Positions 8,564 through 16,489 of a stretch of DNA of 64,000 nt are shown here, piece after piece; position 1 is the stretch's first letter, and the number at the start of each line of letters is the position of its first letter. Position numbers and translations under genes: made by a program. Under the pieces are notes generated by a model. That model was given only the letters and a program-made list of their open reading frames with translations. It ran no database searches and had not been told where the DNA came from. Origin of the DNA: Cyclobacteriaceae bacterium (GTDB lineage Bacteria > Bacteroidota > Bacteroidia > Cytophagales > Cyclobacteriaceae); the NCBI GenBank assembly GCA_028285685.1, contig JANQOR010000036.1:36664-100663 (forward strand), written 5' to 3'.

Positions 8564-9685
8564 ATGCGTCTTATAGTAGTACTGTATCTAATCGCACCGG
8601 CCCTTTTCGCCTGGTCAGCTCCGCGCTCCATCACGGGAATTGTAAAAGACGCCGAAACCGACGAGCCTATTCCTTTCGCCCATGTCGTAATTGGTCCGGT
8701 CATAAGCCTGACCAACCTTGATGGAGAGTTTGTTATTGATCCTCATGCTACGACAGAACAAATATTGCTGCAGGTCTCAGTAATGGGATATGAACTTTCT
8801 ACAACAGAAGTAGAGGATCCAGAGAAATTCCAGGTGATTTACCTCAAATCAAGCACTATGCACCTCGATGAGGTGACGATCGTTTCCGGAAATGTGCTCA
8901 TGAATAATGTTTTTAACCGTTTTCATCTGAATTATGAAGTCTCCAGAAAACACATGCTGGGATACTACAAAGAAAATTTGCTTGATGTCGATTCTATGTA
9001 TTACCTGGCAGAAGGTATCGTAGATATCTATGTTCCTTCAAACGTCGATTTTGACCATGCACTTGTAAATCCGATTCGAACTCGAAAAAAAGTTTTCAAA
9101 GTCCTGGACGATGATCATGTTTTTTTGACTGGAAATGCCAGCGACATGGCAAGGTCTTCAATATGGAGACCAGGATCTTTCCTAAATCCTAAAAACAGGA
9201 AAAATTACGAGTACATCTATGCCGGCTCAAGCAATATTGGCGATCGTGATGTGTTCATCGTTGAGTTCGAACCCAAGAATTCCAAAGGAGACACCGAAGG
9301 AAAGATTTACATTGATGAGGAATCGTTGGCAGTGATCAAGTTGGAGTATCACCCAAAACTAAAAGATAGCAACTTTTGGAAATCGGTATCCTGGGTCGAG
9401 GAATATTACGAGAAGAATGGAATCTATGAGCTCTTCAGAGTGTCCTACACCGGTTCATGGGAGGATTTTGAAAAAGACTATACCTATAACGCTCTATTGG
9501 TTGTTAATGAATCCCGGGTTACTAATGACCTGCCTGAAGACACATTTCTGCTTAACGAGTACCATTCATTCTTTCACGAGGCTCAGGAAGATTTCTCAGA
9601 TTCCTTCTGGGATGGTTACAACTTCATCAAACTCGACATTGAATCTACCAATTTTTTGAAGAGCTACGGAATGAACACCGACTAA
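8564..9685 (+). CDS. secreted carboxypeptidase-like regulatory domain protein
   Basis: 373 residues: signal peptide (MRLIVVLYLIAPALFAWSA), then a CarboxypepD_reg-like beta-sandwich at about 20-105 (ITGIVKDAETDEPIPFAHVV, TNLDGEFVI, SVMGYELST, MHLDEVTIVS), then about 260 residues with no recognised motif. This N-terminal domain is the same as in TonB-dependent receptors, but no barrel follows, so it is one of the stand-alone Bacteroidota envelope proteins of unknown function. It sits alone between the permease and the WYL regulator. Confidence 0.75.
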   Translation: MRLIVVLYLIAPALFAWSAPRSITGIVKDAETDEPIPFAHVVIGPVISLTNLDGEFVIDPHATTEQILLQVSVMGYELSTTEVEDPEKFQVIYLKSSTMHLDEVTIVSGNVLMNNVFNRFHLNYEVSRKHMLGYYKENLLDVDSMYYLAEGIVDIYVPSNVDFDHALVNPIRTRKKVFKVLDDDHVFLTGNASDMARSSIWRPGSFLNPKNRKNYEYIYAGSSNIGDRDVFIVEFEPKNSKGDTEGKIYIDEESLAVIKLEYHPKLKDSNFWKSVSWVEEYYEKNGIYELFRVSYTGSWEDFEKDYTYNALLVVNESRVTNDLPEDTFLLNEYHSFFHEAQEDFSDSFWDGYNFIKLDIESTNFLKSYGMNTD

Positions 9686-9787
9686 GCTTGTCCAGCACCG
9701 TCTCATTCGTAGTCACTTTTATTCCGCTCACAGAAGATTCCAGTTATAACCAAGAGCATATCTGACTTTGTTTATTACCTTTCTTTT

Positions 9788-10756
9788 ATGAATCGCATTG
9801 ACCGGTTAAATGCATTGCTCATCCACCTTCAGGGTAAACCACGAGTTCCAATAGATGAGCTGGAAGACCGCTTTGAGGTTAGCAGAAGAACCATTTTCAG
9901 AGACATCAAATCATTGATGGAAGCGGGTGTCCCCATTGGCGGGGATGCCGGTGAAGGCTATTTTGTCGTTGAGGGATATCATCTTCCACCTGTCGTTTTC
10001 AACAAGGAGGAAGCAAGCGCAATTCTACTTGGAGCAAAGTTCATCGAGCAGGCAGCGGATAGCTACACGATCGAGGCGTTTCAAAAAGCCATGTACAAGA
10101 TCAAGGCTGTATTGAAATACTCAGATAAGGAATTTCTCGACAATCTTGAGGAGAAAATTTCAATTCGGCCCAGATATGGCGAACAGCAACAGTTTCCCGA
10201 TTCGCATATCGCTGAAATTCAGCTAGCAATCGCGACGAATAGACTCGTACATATCACCTATTACTCTCAGTACAATGACGCCACCACGCAGCGAGAGGTA
10301 GAGCCTTTAGGAATGGTCTTCTATTCTTCAAGATGGCATCTCATTGGTTTTTGCAGACTTAGACAAGACCTGCGCGACTTCAGGGCAGACCGTATTCAAA
10401 AGGTGAAAGTCCTCACTGAAGAAATAGATTCTTCCAAACATCCCAATTACCTTGAATTCCTAAACGACACACTGATTGGCACAGATGCGAAAGAAGCAAT
10501 CATCAAAGTATCATCGCTTGTTTACCGCTTCATGGGTGAATCAAAATATGCACAAGGCTTCGTTGAAGAAAAGAGGCTGGAGGATAAGAACTACGAGCTA
10601 AAATTTGTTACTCCTCACTATGACTATTTCGCTAGCTGGTTGCTAATGTACGGCAAAGAGGTTGAGATTCTTGGACCATCTGAACTGCAAGGAATAGCTG
10701 CAAAATTAGCTGCTGAACTAGCTGAGCACCACAGTGCTGTTTTCTTTGTGAAATAG
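9788..10756 (+). CDS. YafY-type HTH/WYL transcriptional regulator
   Basis: 322 residues. The N-terminus is a winged HTH_11 domain (IDELEDRFEVSRRTIFRDIK, LMEAGVPIGGDAGEGYFV), the middle and C-terminus a WYL domain (REVEPLGMVFYSSRWHLIGF, RQDLRDFRADRIQKV) plus the WCX extension. WYL domains bind ligands, in some cases nucleic acids, and modulate DNA binding. The gene stands 88 bp upstream of a four-gene run encoding GyrI-like, DHFR-like, VOC and DUF1801 proteins, which it probably regulates, in line with a common arrangement in the phylum. Confidence 0.9.
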   Translation: MNRIDRLNALLIHLQGKPRVPIDELEDRFEVSRRTIFRDIKSLMEAGVPIGGDAGEGYFVVEGYHLPPVVFNKEEASAILLGAKFIEQAADSYTIEAFQKAMYKIKAVLKYSDKEFLDNLEEKISIRPRYGEQQQFPDSHIAEIQLAIATNRLVHITYYSQYNDATTQREVEPLGMVFYSSRWHLIGFCRLRQDLRDFRADRIQKVKVLTEEIDSSKHPNYLEFLNDTLIGTDAKEAIIKVSSLVYRFMGESKYAQGFVEEKRLEDKNYELKFVTPHYDYFASWLLMYGKEVEILGPSELQGIAAKLAAELAEHHSAVFFVK

Positions 10757-10844
10757 CAATTTTTATTTTCCCAAAAACCAGTGACATAGGGCTGTCACTC
10801 GCTCCAATTTCTTTGCTTCTATACACCTTAAACATTAATTAAAA

Positions 10845-11471
10845 ATGGAAGCAGTAATTGAAAAACTCAACATCGAAAAAGCAGACCCTAACTACTACAA
10901 AGTAGGCACGACACCGCAAATTCGGGACCTAGACCCATACTATTACCTGACAGTCAGTGGCAAGTCCAGTCCATCCTCTCCGCAATTCTTCAGAGCAATC
11001 GAGCAACTATATGCCGTCGCTTACAATGTCAAATTTCTCTGTAAATCTGAAGACATGGATTTTGTAGTCCCCAAAATGGAGGGCTTTTGGTGGATAGATG
11101 GCGGAATAGAGGCGCAACACAAATTCACTCAAACTCCGGAAAATGAATGGAATTGGAAAATTATAATCAGAATGCCCGATTTTGTGGAAGGCGATCATTT
11201 CTATAGAGCTATACAAAAAGTAAAAGCCAAAAAACCCAATCTAATTAAAGAAGACGAGGTGAAATTCGAGCTGATCAATGAGGGAAAATGCGTTCAGGTA
11301 CTTCATCACGGAAGCTACAATGAGGAAGAACCAACTATCATGAAAATGATGACTTTCATTCAAAAAGAAGGGTTGACGGTGGCTAACTATCATCACGAAA
11401 TTTATTTAAGTGACCCGAGAAAAACTCCCGAAGCGAAGCTAAAAACGATTCTTCGATACGCAGTGAAATGA
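10845..11471 (+). CDS. GyrI-like small-molecule-binding protein
   Basis: 208 residues. The sequence fits the GyrI-like/SOUL-type ligand-binding fold: YYLTVSGKSSPSSPQFFRAI near the N-terminus, a Trp-rich segment FWWIDGG, and near the C-terminus VQVLHHGSYNEEEPTIMKMM and NYHHEIYLSDPRKTPEAKLKT. Such stand-alone proteins bind small hydrophobic compounds and are often in drug- or stress-related operons. It overlaps the next gene by 4 bp, so translation is coupled. Confidence 0.85.
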   Translation: MEAVIEKLNIEKADPNYYKVGTTPQIRDLDPYYYLTVSGKSSPSSPQFFRAIEQLYAVAYNVKFLCKSEDMDFVVPKMEGFWWIDGGIEAQHKFTQTPENEWNWKIIIRMPDFVEGDHFYRAIQKVKAKKPNLIKEDEVKFELINEGKCVQVLHHGSYNEEEPTIMKMMTFIQKEGLTVANYHHEIYLSDPRKTPEAKLKTILRYAVK

Positions 11472-11998
11472 GAAAGCTCATCTCCTATATTGCCATGAGT
11501 CTTGATGGAAAAATCGCAAAAAAGAATGGAGATGTGAGTTGGCTGAACGAGTTACCTAATCCCGACAAACTTGACTATGGATACAAAGAATTCTATGAAT
11601 CAATTGACACCGTGATTATGGGAAACGCTACTTACAAGGTTAGCCGGGAACTCTCAGACGTCTTTCCAACTTCAGATAAGGAGAATTATGTGGTTACTAG
11701 AAATGAGGATTTAACGAAGGATGAAAACGTGACCTTCGTTTCCCAGGATATCGAGTCAGTTGTGGAATCACTTAAGAAACAGCCAGGCAAGGACATTTGG
11801 CTCATGGGAGGGGCGGAAGTGAACAGCCTCTTCCTTAATGCCGGACTACTTGATGAGCTTCGGGTATATGTTATACCTATCATTCTTGGTTCAGGTATTC
11901 CTCTCTTTTCTGACTCAGCTACGATGAAAAACTTGAGGCTTAAATCCAGTCAGCAATTTTCCACTGGCGTCATAGAACTCATTTATCATTTAACTTAA
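11468..11998 (+). CDS. dihydrofolate reductase-like (RibD C-terminal) family protein
   Basis: 176 residues of the RibD_C/DHFR-like fold: MRKLISYIAMSLDGKIA at the start, TVIMGNATYKVSRE, and IWLMGGAEVNSLFLNAGLLDE with VIPIILGSGIPLF. The family includes NADPH-dependent reductases of pteridine- or pyrimidine-type substrates; this clade (YyaP/YwjB-like) has no firm substrate. Start overlaps the GyrI-like stop (ATGA), and the VOC gene follows after 4 bp, so it belongs to the same operon. Confidence 0.9.
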   Translation: MRKLISYIAMSLDGKIAKKNGDVSWLNELPNPDKLDYGYKEFYESIDTVIMGNATYKVSRELSDVFPTSDKENYVVTRNEDLTKDENVTFVSQDIESVVESLKKQPGKDIWLMGGAEVNSLFLNAGLLDELRVYVIPIILGSGIPLFSDSATMKNLRLKSSQQFSTGVIELIYHLT

Positions 11999-12002
11999 AA
12001 TC

Positions 12003-12377
12003 ATGAACAAGAACATATTAGGACTGAGAACAGTCATTTATCGTGTTTCGAATCTTCAAGAAGCGAAGAAGTGGTACACAGAAGCCTTTGGCAAAGGACC
12101 TTACTTCGATGAACCTTTCTATGTAGGTTTTGAAATAGCCGGATACGAGTTAGGGCTCATTCCAGATGAAACATCAAATGAAGAGAAAACAGATAATATA
12201 GAGACCTACTGGGGAGTGACGGACATAAAATCTGAGCATGAACGATTTCAGAAGTTAGGCGCAAAAGAACACACGGCCATTCAGAATGTGGGTGGTGAAC
12301 TTCTCGTTTCCACACTGTTGGATCCTTGGGGGAACGTGATCGGACTTATTTACAATCCCTACTTTAAGTTGCCTTGA
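12003..12377 (+). CDS. VOC (glyoxalase/bleomycin-resistance) family protein
   Basis: 124 residues with a two-repeat VOC layout: LRTVIYRVSNLQEAKKWYTE as the first beta-alpha unit, GFEIAGYELGLIPDE, then a second half ending LLDPWGNVIGLIYNPYF. VOC proteins are metalloenzymes (glyoxalase, dioxygenase, epimerase) or drug-binding proteins; the metal ligands cannot be assigned safely. Its neighbours (DHFR-like, GyrI-like) suggest detoxification of a small molecule. The stop overlaps the next start by 4 bp. Confidence 0.9.
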   Translation: MNKNILGLRTVIYRVSNLQEAKKWYTEAFGKGPYFDEPFYVGFEIAGYELGLIPDETSNEEKTDNIETYWGVTDIKSEHERFQKLGAKEHTAIQNVGGELLVSTLLDPWGNVIGLIYNPYFKLP

Positions 12378-12727
12378 GTGGAATCGAGCACTTCAAACTA
12401 GCACTGCAGGGTCAGCAAAAAGCAATCGTAACCTATCTTCATCATAGGATCATTGAGCGTCATGGTCTTGAAATAAAAATGAACTACGAGATTCCCATGT
12501 ATTATCGTAAATCTTGGGTCTGTTATCTAAACCCAATTAAGAAGAATGGGATAGAGTTAGCATTTATTAAAGGGCACCGACTATCCAATGAGCAAGGGCT
12601 ACTTTCTATGAAGAACAGGAAGCTCGTAGCAGGGATAGACCTCTTCGACGTTTCTGAAATAGAAGAGAGAGAAATTGATGAGATCATCCAGGAAGCAATT
12701 ATTCTGGATGATCTCTATAAGAAATGA
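12374..12727 (+). CDS. DUF1801-like small protein, TTG start
   Basis: 117 residues resembling DUF1801/YdhG-like proteins: IERHGLEIKMNYEIPMYYRK, VCYLNPIKKNGIELAFIKGH and a C-terminal KLVAGIDLFDVSEIEE. No catalytic function is known. No ATG is available at the expected N-terminus; the TTG at 12374 lies inside a TTGA overlap with the VOC stop, the TTG analogue of the usual ATGA coupling. It is the last gene of the run and converges on the SDR gene 11 bp away. Confidence 0.75.
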   Translation: MSGIEHFKLALQGQQKAIVTYLHHRIIERHGLEIKMNYEIPMYYRKSWVCYLNPIKKNGIELAFIKGHRLSNEQGLLSMKNRKLVAGIDLFDVSEIEEREIDEIIQEAIILDDLYKK

Positions 12728-12738
12728 AGATGACTTCT

Positions 12739-13512
12739 TTATTCGAAGACTTCTTCCATCTTGTTGTTGTTTTTATTGATCATTCCTACAGCTCTTGACG
12801 GCATTAATCTTCTCAGAGTAAAAAGTTGGGAGGAAGCTTTAGGCCGCATCTCATATCTGTCCTTCTTCAACCCTTTGATCAAGGTCGCTGCCAATTCATC
12901 CGCATTTTCCTTCTTAAATCCGGGGGCATCCGGCATTTTTTCGGTCATGGGCGTATCAACCAACGGAGGACACATCTCAAATATTTTCACGGATGTATCT
13001 TTCAGTTGGTAGCGCAGAGATTCAGTGTAAGAATGTAGTCCGGCTTTCGTCGCACAGTAGACGGGAGCCATACTGAAGGGAACAAATGCCAATCCGGAAG
13101 TAACGTTCACAATTGCAGCCTCTGATTTATCAAGAAAATCAGGCAAAAAATGATCAATCAAACGCATAGGCGAGGTGAAATCGATGGAAATCTCGTCTTC
13201 AAGGTTTTCAAATGAGTGATTTCTCTTTAAAAAACTATAAAACTTGAAAACTCCAGCATTATTGATCAGCATATTTAAATCCGGATGCTCATTCCTTAGC
13301 TTCTCATACATCGACTTGACATCAGATTTGCTGGAGACATCACATTGAACGATTTCCAGCTCGGGAAATTCTTCTTTGACCTTTTCCAGTTTTTGATTGT
13401 TCCTTCCACAAATAATCACCTTTCGTGCCTCTTTAGACAAGGCTTTGGCAAACGCTAATCCAATTCCTGAAGAGCCACCAGTAATTAATATTGTTTTATC
13501 TGTTAAATTCAT
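12739..13512 (-). CDS. SDR family oxidoreductase (DltE-like)
   Basis: 257 residues, classical short-chain dehydrogenase: TILITGGSSGIGLAFAKALS (TGxxxGIG nucleotide-binding motif), MLINNAGVFKFYSF (NNAG), and the YxxxK catalytic pair in PVYCATKAGLHSYTESL. The best match is the DltE/YqjQ-like group. NAD(P)-dependent oxidation or reduction of an unknown substrate. Start at 13512 (MNLTDKTIL) is chosen; the longer frame from 13593 would run across the operators and into the divergent hxlR gene. It faces hxlR head to head with two palindromes between them. Confidence 0.92.
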   Translation of the reverse strand: MNLTDKTILITGGSSGIGLAFAKALSKEARKVIICGRNNQKLEKVKEEFPELEIVQCDVSSKSDVKSMYEKLRNEHPDLNMLINNAGVFKFYSFLKRNHSFENLEDEISIDFTSPMRLIDHFLPDFLDKSEAAIVNVTSGLAFVPFSMAPVYCATKAGLHSYTESLRYQLKDTSVKIFEMCPPLVDTPMTEKMPDAPGFKKENADELAATLIKGLKKDRYEMRPKASSQLFTLRRLMPSRAVGMINKNNNKMEEVFE

Positions 13513-13526
13513 GACTTGAACTATTA

Positions 13527-13543
13527 ACTTGCAATTTGCAAGT
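13527..13543. promoter_or_regulatory. perfect 8-bp-arm palindrome, candidate HxlR operator
   Basis: ACTTGCAA-T-TTGCAAGT is a perfect inverted repeat with a 1-bp centre, 14 bp upstream of the SDR start. It sits in the 75-bp divergent gap shared with an HxlR regulator, so control of both genes is likely. Confidence 0.65.
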
Positions 13544-13552
13544 AAGATGAGC

Positions 13553-13579
13553 AAATAACTTTTGTTTTGCAAGTTATTT
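13553..13579. promoter_or_regulatory. second inverted repeat, candidate HxlR operator
   Basis: AAATAACTT and AAGTTATTT form 9-bp perfect arms around a 9-bp spacer, ending 8 bp before the hxlR ATG. The arm part GCAAGT of the first palindrome recurs here (GCAAGTTATTT), so both may be read by the same protein. Inferred to be an autoregulatory site. Confidence 0.55.
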
Positions 13580-13587
13580 CTTAAGAA

Positions 13588-13938
13588 ATGCAAAGATCCG
13601 ATTGTCCCATAGGAAGTGCCCTCGACATTATTGGTGACCGCTGGTCATTTGTAATCATCCGGGATGCCGTGTACAAGGGCTATAGAGGTTATAATGAGTT
13701 CCTGAGTTCCCCGGAAAAAATCTCCACAAACATTCTTGCTGAGCGTTTGAAGAAAATGACTGAGTTTGGGATTTTCGAAAAAATCAAGGATCCTGATAAT
13801 GGATTGAAGTATCAGTACTTGATTACACAGAAAGGAAGGGATTTGATACCAGCCATGATTGAAGTTGGAAAATGGGGCTCAAAATATATAGAAGGGACCT
13901 TAGACATAACAAAAAAAATCGAAGAAAAACGAGACTGA
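13588..13938 (+). CDS. HxlR family winged-helix regulator
   Basis: 116 residues: MQRSDCPIGSALDIIGDRWS carries the conserved N-terminal Cys and DxxGDRWS motif of HxlR proteins, followed by NEFLSSPEKISTNILAERLK (recognition region) and the wing YLITQKGRDLIPAMIEVG. HxlR members are dimeric regulators that sense electrophiles through the N-terminal Cys or bind small ligands. Divergent from an SDR oxidoreductase gene with two palindromes between, which makes the SDR the likely target. Confidence 0.92.
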   Translation: MQRSDCPIGSALDIIGDRWSFVIIRDAVYKGYRGYNEFLSSPEKISTNILAERLKKMTEFGIFEKIKDPDNGLKYQYLITQKGRDLIPAMIEVGKWGSKYIEGTLDITKKIEEKRD

Positions 13939-13980
13939 CTTTTTCAAAGTCTCACAAAATTCTTCCCGCTTAAAATGTTA

Positions 13981-13999
13981 ATTGTCAATTGATAATCAA
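13981..13999. repeat. 19-bp inverted repeat, copy 2
   Basis: Exact reverse complement of the unit at 8446-8464. It is immediately followed by AAGTCATTGT (13999-14008), the reverse complement of the 10-mer at 8419-8428, and by the AT-rich inverted pair GATAAT/ATTATC at 14009-14032. The site is about 70 bp upstream of the TPR kinase start. Confidence 0.7.
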
Positions 14000-14066
14000 A
14001 GTCATTGTGATAATCTAATGATAAGAATTATCTTTCTAGGCTAGAAAATCTACACTCGCAGCATAG

Positions 14067-15818
14067 TTGGAAAATACCTTATCATCAGTTAACTCCAAAA
14101 TTCAATCTCTTTTGGATGAAGCGTACAAGCTGCGCATCAATGATTTGCGTGCGAGTTTGAATCTGGCTAACAAAGCGCTTGCAATAAGTAAAGAGGCTGG
14201 CAATAACCATTACACCGGTAAAAGTCTTAGTCAGTTATCACTATATCACATGATTATCGGTGATTTTGACCTGGCAATAAATATTGCGGAAGAGGCGATC
14301 ACCTATTTTACTGAGGTTGGTGATGAAAGGGGAATTGCTGACGCGAAGTACAACATCGCAGGAGCGCTCTATAAGACCGACAACTTCAACCTTGGCTTGA
14401 CTTACCTTATTGACTGTTTAACAACCTACCGAAAATTCAACGATCATCACAACCTTGCCAGGGTTCATAAGTCGATGGGCACGATTTACGAATATTTTGG
14501 CGATGAGAAAAGTGCGATTCAGTCCTACGAAGAGGCAATCAAGGCTGGAGAAGAAATCAATGATCTCAATCTACAGTCCAATGCTTTTAATCCGCTGTCG
14601 GGGATTTACTTAAATAAGGGGAAAATTGATGAAGCGCAGCAGTTGATTGAAAGATCAATAGAGCTCAAAAATGAAACCAAGGACATAAGGGGTTTGGCTT
14701 TTGCTCTCTACGGAAGGGGAAAAGTCTTTACGAGAACCGGTGAATTTGACCTGGCAGAAAAGGACTTTCTTGAATCCATCAGGATCCATGAAGAAATGGG
14801 TGAAAAGCTAGGTCACGCCATGTGCTACCACAAATTGGGTGCGCTTTACATAGAAATGGGCAGATTGAATGACGCTCGGGATATACTGATAAAAGCCCTT
14901 AGATACAGCAACAAGCACAAAATCATACTTATCAAGTTCAAGGCCAACTTGCTGTTGCACGAAATCGCAAAGCAAGAAAAGGACTACGAATTGGCTCTCA
15001 AGTACCTAACCCAGTACATTGAAGAAAAGGAGAGTGTAATCAATGACAAGACGGCCAAAGTGATCGAAAGCTATGAGGTGTTAAAACGAGTACAGGAACT
15101 GGAGAGAGAAGCAATCTCACAAAAAGAAAAGGCCGATCTAGTGGAGAAAAAGAACTTGGAGCTAGACTCATTCTTCTATCGTATCTCGCATGATCTAAAA
15201 GGACCAATTACAGCGATGATGAGCTTGAATTACCTGGCGACTGAAGATGTTAAAGATGAGACGGCTCAAAAATACTTTGCTGAATACACCAATCAGGCAA
15301 AAAGGATTAACAATATTCTGGACGAGCTGATGAATCTAACCAAGATGGTTTATGGTTCTGATTCGAAAAGTGAAATTGATTTTGAGCAGCTTACCTATGA
15401 TTGTATAGCCTCTTACAAGCATCTACCAAACTTCGAAAAGGTAGAGTTCAAAGTGGCTATTCAGGAAAACATTCTTTTTGAGGCCGAGTGGGCACTGGTA
15501 AATACCATTATTCAGAATTTGATTGAGAATGGCATAAAATACGCCCGACTTGAGAAAAACAAACCTAAAATTGACATCTCAATTGAAGACATCAATAGAG
15601 AAATAAAGATCAGTGTTTCTGATAACGGAATTGGGATGTCTGAAGATGCTCAGTCCAAAATATTTAAGATGTTTTATCGGGCCAACCGAAAAATAGAAGG
15701 AACAGGTCTTGGTCTGCACATTGTTAATCGAGCCATCGAAAAATTAAGTGGTAGAGTTGAGCTTGAAAGTCAACTAGGCGCTGGTTCGACCTTCCATGTT
15801 TTTCTCCCTAAGAACTAG
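14067..15818 (+). CDS. soluble TPR-repeat sensor histidine kinase
   Basis: 583 residues. Residues 1-330 form about seven tetratricopeptide repeats (SLSQLSLYHMIIGDFDLAIN, KYNIAGALYKTDNFNLG, and so on), then a coiled coil, a HisKA domain with the phospho-acceptor His375 in SHDLKGP, and a complete HATPase_c (LIENGIKYA, DNGIGMS, GTGLGLHIV). No signal or transmembrane segment is seen, so it senses inside the cell, probably through protein contacts of the TPRs. Start: TTG at 14067; an in-frame stop lies just upstream and no ATG occurs before the first TPR. No response regulator is adjacent. Its last 45 bp overlap the 3' end of the converging thioredoxin-like gene. Confidence 0.88.
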   Translation: MENTLSSVNSKIQSLLDEAYKLRINDLRASLNLANKALAISKEAGNNHYTGKSLSQLSLYHMIIGDFDLAINIAEEAITYFTEVGDERGIADAKYNIAGALYKTDNFNLGLTYLIDCLTTYRKFNDHHNLARVHKSMGTIYEYFGDEKSAIQSYEEAIKAGEEINDLNLQSNAFNPLSGIYLNKGKIDEAQQLIERSIELKNETKDIRGLAFALYGRGKVFTRTGEFDLAEKDFLESIRIHEEMGEKLGHAMCYHKLGALYIEMGRLNDARDILIKALRYSNKHKIILIKFKANLLLHEIAKQEKDYELALKYLTQYIEEKESVINDKTAKVIESYEVLKRVQELEREAISQKEKADLVEKKNLELDSFFYRISHDLKGPITAMMSLNYLATEDVKDETAQKYFAEYTNQAKRINNILDELMNLTKMVYGSDSKSEIDFEQLTYDCIASYKHLPNFEKVEFKVAIQENILFEAEWALVNTIIQNLIENGIKYARLEKNKPKIDISIEDINREIKISVSDNGIGMSEDAQSKIFKMFYRANRKIEGTGLGLHIVNRAIEKLSGRVELESQLGAGSTFHVFLPKN

Positions 15819-16412
15819 ATCCAAAAGCTCTTCTTGTATCGAACTACCGGCATCTTGATTGTACCATTTTTGTAACTCCACCTGGAATTCCATGTATGGG
15901 ATCTTATTTTTAGAATTCCTCCAACCATCATATAGTTCCTGACCGACTTTAGGTCTAGGACCCCATGTAAAAAGGACATCACTTTCTTCATTAAGCACGA
16001 CCAATTTGGGAATTGACCTTCCGCCATTTGTTAAGAATTGATCCATGAGTTCGGGGCTTTCGTCTCTGAGCACCAAACGAAGCTCAATGTTTGAATTCAA
16101 TTCTGCCACTTTCGCTATGATGGGAACGCTATTAGCAGCATCGCCGCACCAACTTTCCGTAATGAGCAACCAGGTCTGTTTTTCTCCAATTCTTTCGATT
16201 GCAGTGACCAGATTTCGATTCAACTGACTCGTTTTGGTAATTCTTCTACTGCGCTGGGCATTCAGTTTTGTAAAATAGATCCAGTCCTCCTTTTGCTGGC
16301 CGGTGGTCTTACCGTCTTTTGCATAGGTCTGCATTAAATCGTAATAATCGACATATGAAATTGAGTTTTGAAGCGACTCTTCGATGATCTCGTCCAATTG
16401 CAATATTTCCAT
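15774..16412 (-). CDS. thioredoxin family protein with WCGD site
   Basis: 212 residues. After an alpha-helical N-terminal third the protein has a thioredoxin-fold core: TWLLITESWCGDAANSVPII, then IELRLVLRDESPELMDQFL and GGRSIPKLVVLN with the cis-proline region. The usual CxxC is WCGDA, so only the first cysteine remains; such proteins in Firmicutes and Bacteroidota are annotated thioredoxin-like and cannot act as simple dithiol oxidoreductases. It runs antiparallel into the TPR kinase gene, sharing 45 bp. Confidence 0.85.
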   Translation of the reverse strand: MEILQLDEIIEESLQNSISYVDYYDLMQTYAKDGKTTGQQKEDWIYFTKLNAQRSRRITKTSQLNRNLVTAIERIGEKQTWLLITESWCGDAANSVPIIAKVAELNSNIELRLVLRDESPELMDQFLTNGGRSIPKLVVLNEESDVLFTWGPRPKVGQELYDGWRNSKNKIPYMEFQVELQKWYNQDAGSSIQEELLDLVLREKNMEGRTSA

Positions 16413-16489
16413 ACGGACCAGACATAAAAGCCACCGTCAAAGTTCCTGAACAAGTCAGGATCGAGACTAAGTATCAGGTAGCTGACTTT

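Noticed and set aside
8446-13999. 19-bp inverted repeats considered as insertion-sequence ends
   Set aside because: No transposase between them, no target duplication, and each copy sits in a promoter-like position.
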